Source: Adiantum capillus-veneris
Taxonomy: Eukaryota > Streptophyta > Polypodiopsida > Polypodiales > Pteridaceae
Reading direction: 5' to 3'
NCBI GenBank assembly: GCA_014529385.2
Contig: CM043955.1
Coordinates: 143,415,640-143,479,639, forward strand
Length of the DNA stretch: 64,000 bases
A model generated the notes under the pieces. That model searched no databases. It had not been told where the DNA came from and saw only the letters and a program-made list of their open reading frames with translations. The first letter of the stretch is position 1; each line of letters starts with the position of its first letter. The position numbers and the translations under genes are program-made. Of the stretch, positions 1-11,262 are shown in pieces.

Positions 1-1228
1 GTTGTGTATAGTATTGTTAGAGTTCAAGCCATATGAAGAGTTCCCTTCTAAAGTACATGCAACTCATATCAATTGCGAGTAATGAAACACTCCCACACCA
101 TGTGTGGTTCCTCCATTGGGGTAAGAAGGTTACCTAGTCAAACTAAGAATGTGGAGTACGTTTCTTTTACACAAGGCTACATAACAATCCATAGAAAGTT
201 TCAATTTTGCATGGATCTGACCAAAGTACATAGCAATGTCAAAAACTAGGTTAGGAACAGAAAAACCTTACCTAGTTTTTCATGCAAACCTGGTGCATTT
301 TAAGGCAAGGAATCAACCTAAGCACTTGTTAAATCAGCCTTAACCAATCAACCATACCAAGTGTTAAAAGATAGCCATTTGTGCCATTCACTATCAAAAA
401 AAAATGTTAGCCACCCACACAGTGGGCCTTACCAAGCCATGCCATTATCACAGATGCTTCATAAATGTATACGGGCAGACGTGCTTACATCACCTTAGAA
501 CCACCTTTCAAAGAGAGATTACCATACTATAAAGAGTAATTTTGAGTCAATTACCAACCTGCGAGGGTTGCATTGTGAGCTCCATACCACCATAGCAAAT
601 AGTAATGCACACAGTCCTCTCTTTCAATTTCTTACACAAATCAGCACACACAAGGCTAAGTGAGGGACAAAATGCACCCTCACTTGTTTAAATAGAAGAA
701 GGTTGATAAAAAATAATCATGGCATGTAGCAAGAAGTATACTCCACCATTCCAAGCTTGAGTTGGCAGGGTGCCACTTTTATTGATGAATCAAATGCAGC
801 CGCGGCTCTGATGGGACTCGGTTATGGTCCACAGAGTTTCCTACACGCCATTAACACGGCAAGGAGGAGAGAATGAGTCAAGCAAAGAGGTAGAGCGTGA
901 GTCTGGCCTCGTTAAAAGAGACCTTTTTAATGCCCACATTTTAGGCTTTATTAGACTTCCTCCTCAGGGGTACCATCCCACGGTAGGTTTATCCAAGGGT
1001 AGCCTAAGAGAAAAATAGGCAGAGTAACCAATTCTATAAAGCTAGTTTTCCGGATGCTACCAGCCCCAGTTATAGCATGGGTGGATACCCATAGAAAAAA
1101 ATGAGAACAATATGGGGGTGTTTTTATAAAGCCACGTAATATGTGAGTAAACCTAGGGTTTGATTTAAAAGACAAAACCTAGTTGTTAGGTAATAGAAAG
1201 AAATGTTAGCTAAATAAGTACTCATGTT
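1..1228. other. Non-coding stretch, nothing recognised
   Basis: I see no open frame with protein-family similarity, no RNA gene and no terminal-repeat structure here. The short frames at 824-1018 and 951-1175 oppose each other and resemble nothing I know. The stretch is AT-rich and reads as plant intergenic or old repeat DNA. Confidence 0.5.

Positions 1229-1311
<83 letters not shown>
1229..1311. repeat. Compound microsatellite (TG)n(AG)n
   Basis: About ten TG units (1229-1248) pass directly into about thirty-one AG units (1249-1310). The compound type fits slippage growth from one seed. The frame of alternating Arg-Glu through it is only the repeat translated. Confidence 0.97.
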
Positions 1312-1315
<4 letters not shown>

Positions 1316-2696
1316 GTAAAATTTTTCATGTGCTTGATGCCTCTGTTTATTTAAAGTCCATGCAGTCCTCTTTAGTGCATCTCATAAGTAGGGATACAAA
1401 TCTTGATGATATATGCAAAGTTAGGATGTTGTATAAAATGTTTTGAGAGCACACCTACTCAAGTTTAGTGTTGCCTCAAGTAGATTTAAGGAAGTTTAAC
1501 AATCTCTCTTAATGAGTGCAAGAGGATCTTTGTCTTCTACTTATTTGCTCAAATTTGCACATATACAAAATTAAAGATAGGTCTCCAAGAGGTATATACC
1601 TATTGCACAAGGGTAGGGCACAGACTAGAAATCTCTTAATATGAAAAAAAGAAGCTAGATAAACAAAAATGAAGGGATCTTACAAACATGGTGTAGGAAA
1701 TGTCCAAAGTCTTTACCTAAACGTGAAACACAAATTATATGCCTTGTAGTGGTGCATTACTTGCAATGTTCATGATGTGACATCTTCTACAACTCTTCAT
1801 GGTCCAAGCAGACAAAAATTGAAGTGTAAATAGTCCTAAATGTCTTCATCATCAAAGACTTTGGACATTTCTAAACAAGTAATCTGGTTTGTGGGATATA
1901 ATTCAGTATTAATTGTCCATTAGTTAATAGTAAAGGCAATAGAACATTGGACAACATCTCAACCATCCCAATTGCACTTATGGCTATAAAAAATAGCTTG
2001 TTTCAACTAGAAATTCAAGTTTCTCATGATGTTACAAAATAAACTTAAAAATATCAAAAGGCACTCATCATCAATAATCTAATAAAAGTACTCATAATGG
2101 GTTGGATTAGTATAGGGGGTTGACTAGTAAGAATTGGCCATGTGTAATGTTCAAATAGTATATAGCTTGTAATCCAAATAATATGTATATTTGGGCTGAT
2201 GTCAATTAAGATAGCTTTATCAACGGTTGAGTTTTCCATGCAAGAAAAACAAGTGGAAAATAGAGTACACCTCTGCCTCTCGTCTAAATGAACTTTGAGG
2301 CTAATTCAAATAATCATCACAAGCATGGGATTTTCAAGAATCGATATACTGAATTGATGTATTAAAATTGGTAAAGAATTAGTCCTTGTACATACAAGGC
2401 ATAAACAACATTGTAAGGGGAGTGACATGGAAATCACCAAATTAAGGTCGTGTGGATGGAGGCAAAAGTTGACTCATGGATGCAAGCCTCTATAAAGCAA
2501 GTGACACCACCAAGCCATCATATTTGACCTTTAATGTTATATATCTTTTAACATATTGTATTCTAAGTGACAAAAGATCCCATTTAGTGAATTTCAATTT
2601 AATGAGATTGCATAGGAACTTTTTCTGTGTAGAAAATTTCATAATCCAATCAAATGCCATATAGCAATTTTATAAGAACACATATTTTGCTATTTA
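1312..2696. other. Non-coding stretch containing one perfect inverted repeat
   Basis: No coding similarity is seen. The only structure I find is the 18-bp inverted repeat at 1697-1714 and 1854-1871, listed separately. The rest is AT-rich with short random frames. Confidence 0.5.
1697..1871. repeat. 18-bp inverted repeat, about 175 bp end to end
   Basis: The arm GAAATGTCCAAAGTCTTT at 1697-1714 is the exact reverse complement of 1854-1871. The 139-nt interior shows no coding potential. It could be a small foldback or MITE-like unit or a chance palindrome. I found no clear target-site duplication next to the arms. Confidence 0.6.
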
Positions 2697-2842
2697 GGAA
2701 TAATGTTTTAGACCCATCTACTTGAACTAGATTACTAGATAGAAAATATGTAGCAACCATTGCAATATAAGGAAACATTAGATCCATCTACTTGCACTAA
2801 ATTACTAGATAGCAAATGTGTAGCACCAATTTCTTTGTAGGG
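2697..2842. repeat. Diverged tandem duplication, unit about 73 bp
   Basis: Two adjacent units share the core 'cccatctacttg', 'attactagatag' and 'tgtagca' in the same order and spacing (about 2697-2769 and 2770-2842). A third, weaker unit with 'tagcaaatgggaagca' may follow. No coding function is visible. Confidence 0.6.
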
Positions 2843-3097
2843 AAAGTGGGAAGAACATTCAATTACTTTATAGCAAATGGGAAGCATGACTTTGCTAGTT
2901 CCATCTAGCAACTACATGGCAAGGCCACACTTTTACTGGTTGCAATGCAAATGGTATACTTGTTGGGTTTTCTAGTTCAATCTAGCAAATCAATCAAATG
3001 GGATAACTTTTACTAGGTGGAAATCGGTCCAAAGATCCTTATGCTAGTAGCATCTCGAGAGGTTTCTTTTGTACACATAAAATAGTCCTTTCCTCAG

Positions 3098-3100
<3 letters not shown>

Positions 3101-3177
<77 letters not shown>
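3101..3177. repeat. (GA)n microsatellite
   Basis: Uninterrupted GA dinucleotides for about 77 bp. The Ser-Leu repeat frame on the minus strand is an artefact of it. Confidence 0.97.
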
Positions 3178-3180
<3 letters not shown>

Positions 3181-3420
3181 GCTATGGTAGGGATAAGTCG
3201 CAAGAGGGAGCAGGGAGCAGAGCCAAAGAACTTGAGCGTGCACATAACAGAGAGAAAGAGAGGCTGAAAACCTGAATTTTTTTATTTGAAAGGGGGTGTC
3301 ACCATGCTGGTTTGGGCATTAGTATAGGCAATGGTAAATAGTTTGACTTCTTGACACCTATATTGATGCTTGTAATTAGGTGTGAGTACTTGAGAGTCGA
3401 TAAGGGGAGTGTGTAGTAGT

Positions 3421-3426
3421 CACACA

Positions 3427-3506
<80 letters not shown>
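3421..3506. repeat. (CA)n microsatellite
   Basis: CA dinucleotides for about 86 bp with a single phase break near 3434. Cys-Val repeat frames on the minus strand are artefacts. Confidence 0.97.
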
Positions 3507-3510
<4 letters not shown>

Positions 3511-3574
3511 ATGCGTGCAAATGGTATTTAACCCAGCGTAGATCACAAGAGAGTTCAAAGCATGTATGGCACTT

Positions 3575-4128
3575 TCAAGAGAGAAGAACCCATTTCTTCA
3601 ACTCCTCTACATCCACATTCTCAACATTTTTTGTTTGAGCCATAGCTTGCATGAATGAAAAATTAGGAACCACATTGTTACCACATACATCATCCCAAGA
3701 CTTGTTTGTGCATACATGTTTGTTGCATACATCCGGACACATGGTGTCAAATTTCTCCTCTTTCAATACATGGTCATTCTCTAATTTTCTCATGCGCTCC
3801 TTCAAAGCATTTAATTCCACAAGAGAGAATTTATATTCCTTGACTTCCTCTTCAAGTTGCATCAAAAGTGTTGCTTGCATCTCAAGCCTTCCTCTTGATA
3901 TTCTCTATTGCAAGTGCCCATAAGTCTTCACCTTCCTTGTTTATGGTCTCTTGCAATGATACCAAGTATGCCATGATCATGGTTTTTGATGTTGTTGGTC
4001 AAGTGGTTGTGTTGCTATCTCCACACTTTGAAGATTTTGGATCATTTTCCACAATGGTTGTGGACCTTGCTGATGAAGAAGAACCCTTACAAGTGCTGAA
4101 AGACATTGTATGTAAAATAAGAGATTAG
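3575..4128 (-). pseudogene. Unrecognised coding-like remnant with coiled-coil character
   Basis: On the minus strand a 101-codon open frame (3575-3880) has a heptad-like, charged stretch (motif VELNALKERMRKLENDH), and upstream of it a Ser-rich frame continues to about 4128 with an in-frame stop and a frame change. Together they look like the C-terminal part of a protein that has decayed, possibly of transposon origin. I recognise no family. A shorter plus-strand frame overlaps it and is less protein-like. It could also be chance coding. Confidence 0.25.
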
Positions 4129-4333
4129 AATCAACTTCCCTGAACCTGCTCACTGTAGAACTTTTGTTGCAAAAAAGCCTTTCATAACTTTGAGAATTTA
4201 TGTTTTTACATCAATGAAAAGAGGGTATCATGCTCTTTCATTGAGGCTATAGTTCACCCAAATGGGAGTTTGGATGAAGAAGTTATGATCAAAAGAGTGA
4301 ATTGTTGTCTATCTGGTCAAAAAATGGTTGCAT

Positions 4334-4361
<28 letters not shown>
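4334..4361. repeat. (GA)n microsatellite, short
   Basis: Fourteen GA units, uninterrupted. Confidence 0.95.
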
Positions 4362-4364
<3 letters not shown>

Positions 4365-4806
4365 GTGAGGTTTAGGGATGATTGGTCCATGTCTAAGTAT
4401 TGGAGACTCTTTTTACATCTTGCTTTGTCACACATACCTCTCCTTGTTTTGTATCTATGGATATTGTTGATGTTTGGTGCCCAACCACATCATATTTATC
4501 TTCACATATAGAGTTAGGATATGGAGCGAGCTTTGCAAAGAATTTTTTTTCTTTCTTGGGCGGCTGATGCACCATTACTCTAGCCCTCTTTGGCCTCCAA
4601 GCCTCCCAATATTCTCCTCCTTTACCATACTATCTTGTCCTCCACCTTCTCCTCCTCTTCTCCTCCTCCTCCACACTCTCCCCCTCCACCACCTCCACCT
4701 ATTCCCTAATCCTCTTTATACATTGCTTGGTACTCTCTTGCTCTCGCCCTCCCCTTGTGTCCACATCTCTTTCTCACTAGTTTCTTCCCTCGGTTTCACC
4801 CATTCT

Positions 4807-4834
4807 TTTCTCTCTCTCTCTCTCTCTCTCTCTC
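4807..4834. repeat. (TC)n microsatellite in a pyrimidine-rich tract
   Basis: Fourteen TC units inside a longer C/T-rich plus-strand tract (about 4580-4860). The tract makes a long Pro/Ser/Leu-rich frame (4474-4860) that I treat as compositional. Confidence 0.9.
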
Positions 4835-4861
4835 CCTCTCCCCCACATGTCTCTCTATGAT

Positions 4862-6599
4862 TCCTCTCTTCTCTCATGAGCACATTAGCAATCAATGCAT
4901 CTTTCTCTTTCTTCATTTAAAATCAAAGAATTTCTATATCTCCCCTTGTTGATTAAAATGATGCATTCCTGAAAGTAGCAACTTTGGTATAAAACACTCT
5001 TCAAAATATATTTATAATTAATTAAATTTTACTCTTCTATAAAATTAATTGAGGCTACAAGTGACCCCGACCCCCCCATGTGCTAAGTTGAGAAAAACAT
5101 TTACCAAAACAACCACATTCTACATCATATGAGATGAGTAAATGAGTAACACTTGTAAGTGGTTAAGTAGCATCAACTGAAATCAACAAAGCTACAAGAA
5201 TTTTCTGCTCATATTTACCTTAACTATACATCTACCCTTGAAACATCACACAATCAGCCACAAACAACAAGAGCTCCAACATTAGATTGGCCAGCACACA
5301 ACTAAACCTCTAATTATGGAAAGTATCTTTGTACAAAGGGAAATTTTCTTTGTACATGAGTAAATAGAGATTGGAAAAGCAAATAGTTAAACAACTTCAC
5401 AAAAAAGACATCATATGTCTACACCATGAATCTAATCATGGGCTCTATTAGTATTATTTCAAACTCAACCTTCTAATCCACCTTTTTCATCATCACCTTG
5501 TAAATGTATTTGCTATCCCGTGCACCTTTTTAGTCAACTCCATGTCAAACAAAGGTGTTGTGTTGAGAATGAGATTGGTTACAAGGATTTTTCTAAAGAA
5601 GACGTAATGCAAATATGACATAGGCTTCAGTTGTCACTTCAATTCTTGATCGCTTTCTCCAAGTCTTCATCCTTGAATTTTAAATTGGTTTGGAATTTAT
5701 CTTGTCTCTCTAGCTCCAAGAGCAAGTTCTTAGATCCAATGGATGTTTTGTGATCTTCCACTAAGAGTCAGGTTGACTGCAAGGAAGGGGAATGTACCAT
5801 ATTGGAGATTTAAAGCTCTACCTTGAAAGTTCTAAAGACCTTGGATGATAGATTCTCCCTTTTACACTTTCAAACTTGCTACCTTTTTATGGTGAGGAGA
5901 GTGCCAAGAATCCTTTACTTATTTCTGCATGTGCATGGCTCTATACTACTACAAAAGCATACTAATCCATGAGAAAATTAAAAAAACATGCTTTTCAATG
6001 TGCAGCTATTCAACCCAAAACTAGACTGGAGCAATGGATGATCTACACCCAAAAGAATGTGTAAGAAATCAAGATAATTTGTGTTGAGAAAGAAAAATAA
6101 GCATTAAAGTAGCATGTAATGGAATTAGCCTATTCAACTTGAGAATAGCGGAAATTAATGAGAATACTTTCGAGAAATAACTTTGTGAGCATAGCGGGTA
6201 GACATAATTGAAGATAGCAACATAATCATAGCAATTAGGTAACTTGGCAGGAACAATACTTTTGCAAGAGAGAGAATTTAGAGAACATGACAACAGTTGA
6301 GGACCGGATTTATGTGGAGCCGGTCCCCCCTCCAATAGGCATTTGTATTATGATTTCTCCCATTAAGAGAGACTTGTTACATTACATTCTTTGTGTTCCT
6401 TGTGACCTAGGTGATGCAATGAAGATGGAAAGCTTCATGCATCACAATCATAGCATAACATGAACTTGAAGAAAGCTTTAATTGTCCCAAGCCTCAGTCC
6501 CAAGACCTCAAACAACTTAGAAGGTGGAGAGAGCTAGCAGGGAATGAGGGTAGGGAAGAGGAAGAAGAAACATTTCATAGGAGAAAGAACTAGTTCCTC
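4862..6599. other. Non-coding stretch, nothing recognised
   Basis: No frame shows family similarity, and no repeat or RNA gene is evident. The longest frame (6069-6335, minus) has no recognisable domain. Confidence 0.5.
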
Positions 6600-7623
6600 A
6601 CTTATCATACTCTTGTTGCTAGTATACATAATAGCATAGTAATGAAGAAGAAGGAGATGTCAAGCTTAAGCATTGAAGCATGGCTCTTGGTTGGATTTGC
6701 ACTCCATAGCCAAGAGTGTTGGTGTAGGCTCTCAACCTCTACTTGGTTGGAGAAGGCGAGGGAGCTCTTGCACTTTGCATAGCACACAATGAGAGTGATT
6801 GTGAGTGTGTGTGGGTGAGTATACCCCTCAAGCAAGCCCCTAGCTAGCTTGGGTGGACCCCCCCTTGTAGCTCATGCTTGAAGCTCATTGGACCCTCCCA
6901 GGCCTAGCCAATCATGAGCAGGAGGCATTACAAGCAGTAGGGGTAGCCTTGAGACAAGTGTCCCCCTTTCCTTTTTGAGAGAGAGGGCTAGATAAATGCT
7001 AAAACAATTAGATAATTCATGTAATTTATCATTGGACCCCTTTGAAGCTTAGCCAATAGGCTTCAAGAAACACATGAAGGTAACATGGGTAGGGGCCTGA
7101 CATGTGTCCTTGCTGCCTCTTCAAGTTGGGGCTTCCCTTGTGTGTGTGAGTGGGTGTTCTCTCTCTAGCCCCTAGGAAAAGGGCTCGCCCCCCCTCTTGT
7201 AGGAATGATTTTGACTTTAGGTGATCAAGCACCTTACTCACCAAGCATGACAAAGCACTTGAACTACGGGGTGTTCCCACAAGCATCTCAGGCAAGCTTC
7301 TCAAGGCACCTCAAGTACCTTAATCAAGCATGGAGCCAGTCAAGCACCTCAAGCATGACAAACACCTCAAGCATGACAAGCACCTCAAGCAGGACAAGCA
7401 CGTCGAGCTTGGGCCGGGTTCCCACCTCAAGCTCAGCCCTAGCTTACCTAAGGTCAAAGGACTTTTACACACATTTATTGGAGGTCTTCAATGAAGCTAA
7501 CCCTAAGGTCTTATGCTCCATTGGTTAGCCTTGCTCTTTGATAGACCATCTCCCTTTTGGGTCCCTTTACCATTGGCCCCGTGTTGAGATAGATCTATAA
7601 GCACATATCTATATCTTAACACT
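6600..7623 (-). mobile_element. Probable 3' LTR of the broken chromovirus
   Basis: On the minus strand a purine-rich run (GGGAGAATAAACGGGAACAAG region, about 7624-7645) is followed by TGTTAAG at 7623, which would be a PPT and LTR start lying past the chromodomain ORF as expected for a Ty3 element. The right boundary is therefore plausible. The left boundary near 6600 is arbitrary because the matching 5' LTR is not in the window. Inside are a diverged duplication (6889-6965 and 7028-7108) and an 18-bp tandem repeat. This is inference from position and composition only. Confidence 0.3.
7343..7408. repeat. 18-bp minisatellite, about 3.7 units
   Basis: Units at 7343, 7361, 7379 and 7397 follow agcacctcaagcatgaca with few substitutions. 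Because 18 is a multiple of three, the plus-strand frame reads a Ser/Thr repeat, but nothing else supports a gene. Confidence 0.85.
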
Positions 7624-8067
7624 TGTTCCCGTTTATTCTCCCACATTAAGTGATCAATTTAATATGAGAAAATCATTTGGGTTGGTTAGATATCAGATTT
7701 TATGACATTACCTCTCTCTTGAAATCATAGTCGTCCTTGACTATGAGGTAGAAGAGATAAAGGCTTAGTCATTAGTCAATCGTACTTAGCGGGTAGAGGA
7801 TCCCTTTTTTATCCTACGACAACTTTCCAAGATGGATGACTAATCCATTTGGTGCTTGGGAGACATAGCTGTCGCAAGCATGTCTGCTTTTTAGTCCATT
7901 TCATTCTCCCAAAGTAGAGTGACAAATTCTACTTGGTGTTTGAGAGACGTCGTCATCACAAACATGATTCTAAGCATGCATACTAGTTAAATTTGTGCAC
8001 AATTAAAAAGAGGACTAGTCATATAAGACAAAAACATGAGTCATTTAAAAGAAATTTGTATATTTGC
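7624..8067. other. Chromovirus 3' untranslated region with a diverged internal duplication
   Basis: Between the chromodomain stop and the putative LTR there is no open frame. Two segments, about 7827-7880 and 7908-7965, share the order 'atggatgac/tagagtgac', 'ttggtg', 'gagac', 'cgcaagcatg/cacaaacatg', so they are an old tandem duplication. Confidence 0.4.
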
Positions 8068-8434
8068 TTACTCTAATGTAGCATTGTAAGCATTGACAAG
8101 GTTCATACTATCCTTAAGTTGTACTCCTTGCATCCATTTAGCATCTTGAAAAGGATAATTTTTGAACTTAATAAGATACCGTCGGATTATCTTACCATGT
8201 CGTAGTACCTTGTCTTCATGCCGAATGACAGCTTCGGGTTGTAGCACCTCTTCTTGGTCTTCGACTTCGGGAGGGTCTTCAATAATTGGTTCAATTGGTG
8301 GCTCTCCTTTGTAGGGATTAAGTAAGCTTACATGAAAGGCATTGTGTATAAGCCAATGGTTGGGCAACTTGAGTTGATAAGCCATCTCATTGATAGGCTT
8401 CAAGATTTGGAAAGGACCATAGTATCTTTTTGCT
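8068..8434 (-). pseudogene. Chromovirus integrase C-terminus with chromodomain (fragment)
   Basis: The minus-strand frame is open into the right-hand junction. It begins with the GPF motif (YYGPFQIL) that ends Ty3 integrases, continues with the typical linker containing IHNAFHVSLLNPY, an acidic spacer (PPEVEDQEE), and then a chromodomain-like stretch with YLIKFKNYP and a following KW. In chromoviruses this domain guides integration to heterochromatin by binding modified histone tails. The rest of the integrase is missing: at about 8434 the sequence changes abruptly to the plus-strand Tat element. It most likely belongs with the RT and gag fragments at 12504-14650, which have the same orientation. 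The stop lies at 8068-8070. Confidence 0.85.
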
Positions 8435-9437
8435 GCCTAAGACAAAAAATGGTAAACTCTACATTCTAGTGGCTGTAGACTATATGACTAGGTGGGTGGA
8501 AGCACAAAGTGTGGCAAAGGTGAACGAGAGGACAGTGAGAAAATTTGTCTACACTCACATTTGTTGTAGATTTGGCACACCTTTGGAGATTGTTTCTGAT
8601 AATGGTCTAGGGTTTAAGAAGGGCTTGCTCATAGAAGTCTGTGAAGAACTTCACATTCTACATCGTCACAGTACACCCTACTATCCCCAGTCAAATGGTC
8701 TGGTAGAAAAAGCTAATGGTGTCATTGCAAGCATCATTAGAAAGATGGTGAGAAACAAGACAAATTTGTGGGATGACTTCTTGGATGGTGCCTTGTGGGC
8801 TTATCGAACCACATATAGGGAATCCACGGAGTTCACACCATTTCACTTGGTCTATGGTCAAGAGGCTTTACAACCAATTGAGCTCAACATTCCAACAATG
8901 CGACTTCATGGCAAAGCAGCACAAGATGATCAAGAAGCATGGATGGATTGACTTCTTACCTTAGCTGAGCTTGAGTGGAAAAGAGAAGCAACATACGAGT
9001 GCTACAAGAGGAAAGCTACGCAGGTGAAAGAAAAGCTCGACAAGAAACTAAAGGACAAAGTCATCAAGGAAGGAGATCTGGTGCTAAGGTATGACAATCG
9101 ACTCGATAACCGTTTTGATGCCAAATTTGAAACTAGATGGCAGGGGCCATACATAGTCAAAAAGGCTTTCAACTCAAGCTATTATCAGCTTACGGACTTG
9201 AATGGGAAAGAGCACTCTAGGAAGGTAAACGGGTATCGCTTGAAGCCTTATTTGAGTCGCCTTCTACCAAAGGATCTACCAAAGATCTGTCAAAGGGCAG
9301 CTGTCTCATGTAAGTATTGTTACATGAAGCATGAGTGTAACTCCAACCAAAATTCTGAGGGGCCAAACAATGAAGATCTCGTCAAGGACTCTGAAGCACT
9401 CTCTTTGGAAAAGATGCTCCATGATGGTACATGAATA
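8435..9437 (+). pseudogene. Tat-lineage Ty3 integrase, C-terminal two thirds (truncated copy)
   Basis: Begins inside the integrase catalytic core just after the first catalytic Asp and is closely similar to integrase of the tandem Tat units at 44311-45304 and 52627-53610. The second catalytic Asp (VSDNG context) and the Glu (GLVEKANG) are present. An in-frame TGA at about 8949 replaces an Arg codon that is intact in the second tandem unit; it is a C-to-T change in a CG context. The frame then continues through the C-terminal domain (RWQGPYIVKKAF, GYRLKPYLSRLLP) to the stop before the PPT. All of gag, protease, reverse transcriptase and both RNase H regions are absent, so this is a 5'-truncated, dead copy. 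Confidence 0.92.
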
Positions 9438-9447
9438 TACCATCATT

Positions 9448-9462
9448 CTGAGGGAGGACTAA
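9448..9462 (+). other. Polypurine tract of the truncated Tat copy
   Basis: CTGAGGGAGGACTAA directly precedes the LTR start TGATAGCCG. The equivalent tract in the tandem units is more G-rich, so this copy is slightly eroded. In LTR retrotransposons the PPT primes plus-strand synthesis. Confidence 0.8.
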
Positions 9463-9548
9463 TGATAGCCGTTTTTCGGCTTTCCATAATTGCCATAGTA
9501 AGTTACCTCACCCTATCAAATCACTCAAACACTGTGGTTACCCTCACC

Positions 9549-9562
9549 CTTTCACTATATAT
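9549..9562 (+). promoter_or_regulatory. Candidate TATA box near the LTR 5' end
   Basis: The sequence CACTATATATAGGG lies about 90 bp into the LTR. The same site in the tandem Tat LTRs reads CACTGTACATAGG, so the TATA is disrupted there. Whether transcription starts here or at the downstream site is unknown. Confidence 0.4.
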
Positions 9563-11249
9563 AGGGTGTGTGAGTTAGGGGACTTTTCCCATATCTTCTT
9601 AAAAACCCTCAATTAGCTAGTCACTGGGCTAGTTGAGCCAAAAAAATAAAAAAATAATAAAAAAATAAAATATAAGTATATTATGGCCCATTTGTGTGTA
9701 AATATTTTATTGTATATAGGGCCTAAATAAAAGGATTTTTCATAAATATTTTGGTATTTATTTAAATATTTATACCTATGTGGGTTATTTATGCTATGTA
9801 CATTGACTCACCATTACTATATTTTTCTTACCATTTTGCATACTCTTTATTCCATATAAAAATAATTTCATGCAAGCTCCTCTTATTTTTGGTGTAACTG
9901 CATCCCAATAAAAATCCAAAAAAACTAGTTCTATTTATGTGTATACTTTTTCACTATTGTGGTTTTTTTCCTTCCTACATCTATTCTCTATTACTCTCAT
10001 AAATTAGACCACCAAAAATATTCATCTTTTTATGGTAGACTTATAATGAGAGAGATTTATTTTAAACCCTTTATATTTTCTCCACCTATATTATTTATAT
10101 TTGACATGTACATATTTTTTTTTAGACCCCTCAATATTTGATTTTCTTAGTTGTACAATTCACTTATATCATGATCTCAACAATATCTTCAATTATAAAC
10201 CTAGCAAATAAGGTCAAGGGTATGTGGAATACATGCATGCACCATGGGGGGCTCACTCTTGGAGGTATTCAAAAGAATCATCCAAAGAAGGACCTCACAA
10301 GGACTTTGTGCAATGGAAAACAACAGTCGGTTTTACTGAATTTTTAAAGACCACATGCTCCCCGAATTTGAAACGGTGATACAAACAAAAGTTGTAGCTC
10401 GTGGGCTGAACTTTCACCTCAAATTTTTTCATATTTTTTTGAGCTACGAGCTGTGAGCTATGATTTTATTGGTGGACCCCAGTTTGCCCATGCTATGCAG
10501 CCACCCTCCTTCTTCCACTTTATCATTTTCCTCTTTTCTACACACCTACTCACTCTTACACACTCCTCCCTCTCCTTCCCACTCCCAAACCTACAACTCC
10601 CATGTCCTAATTCACCCTCTTCACCATTGTAACTTCTCTCACACCTCCATAGCCTTCATCCTCCATTTCTACACACTATGTGTCCCCCTTTCTCTCTACA
10701 TATATGTCCATATTACCATACTCTCTTCAGCTTTGTAAAGAACTTCAAAAAATCAGCAAAAATCCAAGGATAACCTCTGCAAATGAATGCGTTTATCATG
10801 AATTTTCCAAGGTTTGAAGATAACATAGCTTCATCGACACGCGCTACTTCGCCATGCTGACTGCTTCTTCTACCGGTGTTGTAAAGAGGTGAATATCAAC
10901 TTCTCCAAAGCTTCAACCTCTCTTTACAAACTCATCCCTTCTCTAACTTTTCTCATCATATGTCTCACCATTTAGTGAATGATTTTGTAAATATGTTTTA
11001 GTGATAATTACTAACTACTAACCACTAACCTTATTGTAAAATGCACCCTCTACTAGAGTAGGCACTCCCAAATTATTCACTCAATCCCTCTCTCCTTTCA
11101 TCCTCAATAATTCTCTTCCCATGAGCCCACATCCATGTGACTCAAAGGACAAGAGAGACCCACCCCCATTTAAAAAAAATAAAAATATGCATAATCTTTT
11201 ATTCCTTCAAATAAACTTGATTAGGCCTAATCCTAATCGGGGCTTCTAA

Positions 11250-11262
11250 AACCTATAAATAG
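11250..11262 (+). promoter_or_regulatory. Candidate TATA box in the LTR middle
   Basis: CCTATAAATAGAA is a near-perfect plant TATA element in the subfamily-specific middle of the LTR. A polyadenylation-like AATAAA (CCAATAAATAAG) follows at about 11485, giving the U3-R-U5 order expected of an LTR. Inference from motif and spacing. Confidence 0.5.

Noticed and set aside
1228-1446. Long Arg-Glu, Ser-Leu and Cys-Val repeat frames (also at 3039-3245, 3299-3558, 20303-20585, 39267-39729, 47563-47940, 55958-56224)
   Set aside because: They are translations of dinucleotide microsatellites and carry no other protein signal.
4474-4860. 128-codon Pro/Ser/Leu-rich plus-strand frame
   Set aside because: It is produced by a pyrimidine-rich tract ending in (TC)n; no domain or conserved motif.
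7205-7528. 107-codon Ser/Thr-rich frame over the 18-bp minisatellite
   Set aside because: An 18-bp period keeps any frame open. Its flanks do not look coding and it lies in a probable LTR.
7578-7623. Imperfect palindrome around gtgttgagatagatct, considered as a terminator or hairpin gene
   Set aside because: Arms are mismatched and the site coincides with the likely chromovirus LTR start, so no separate function is supported.
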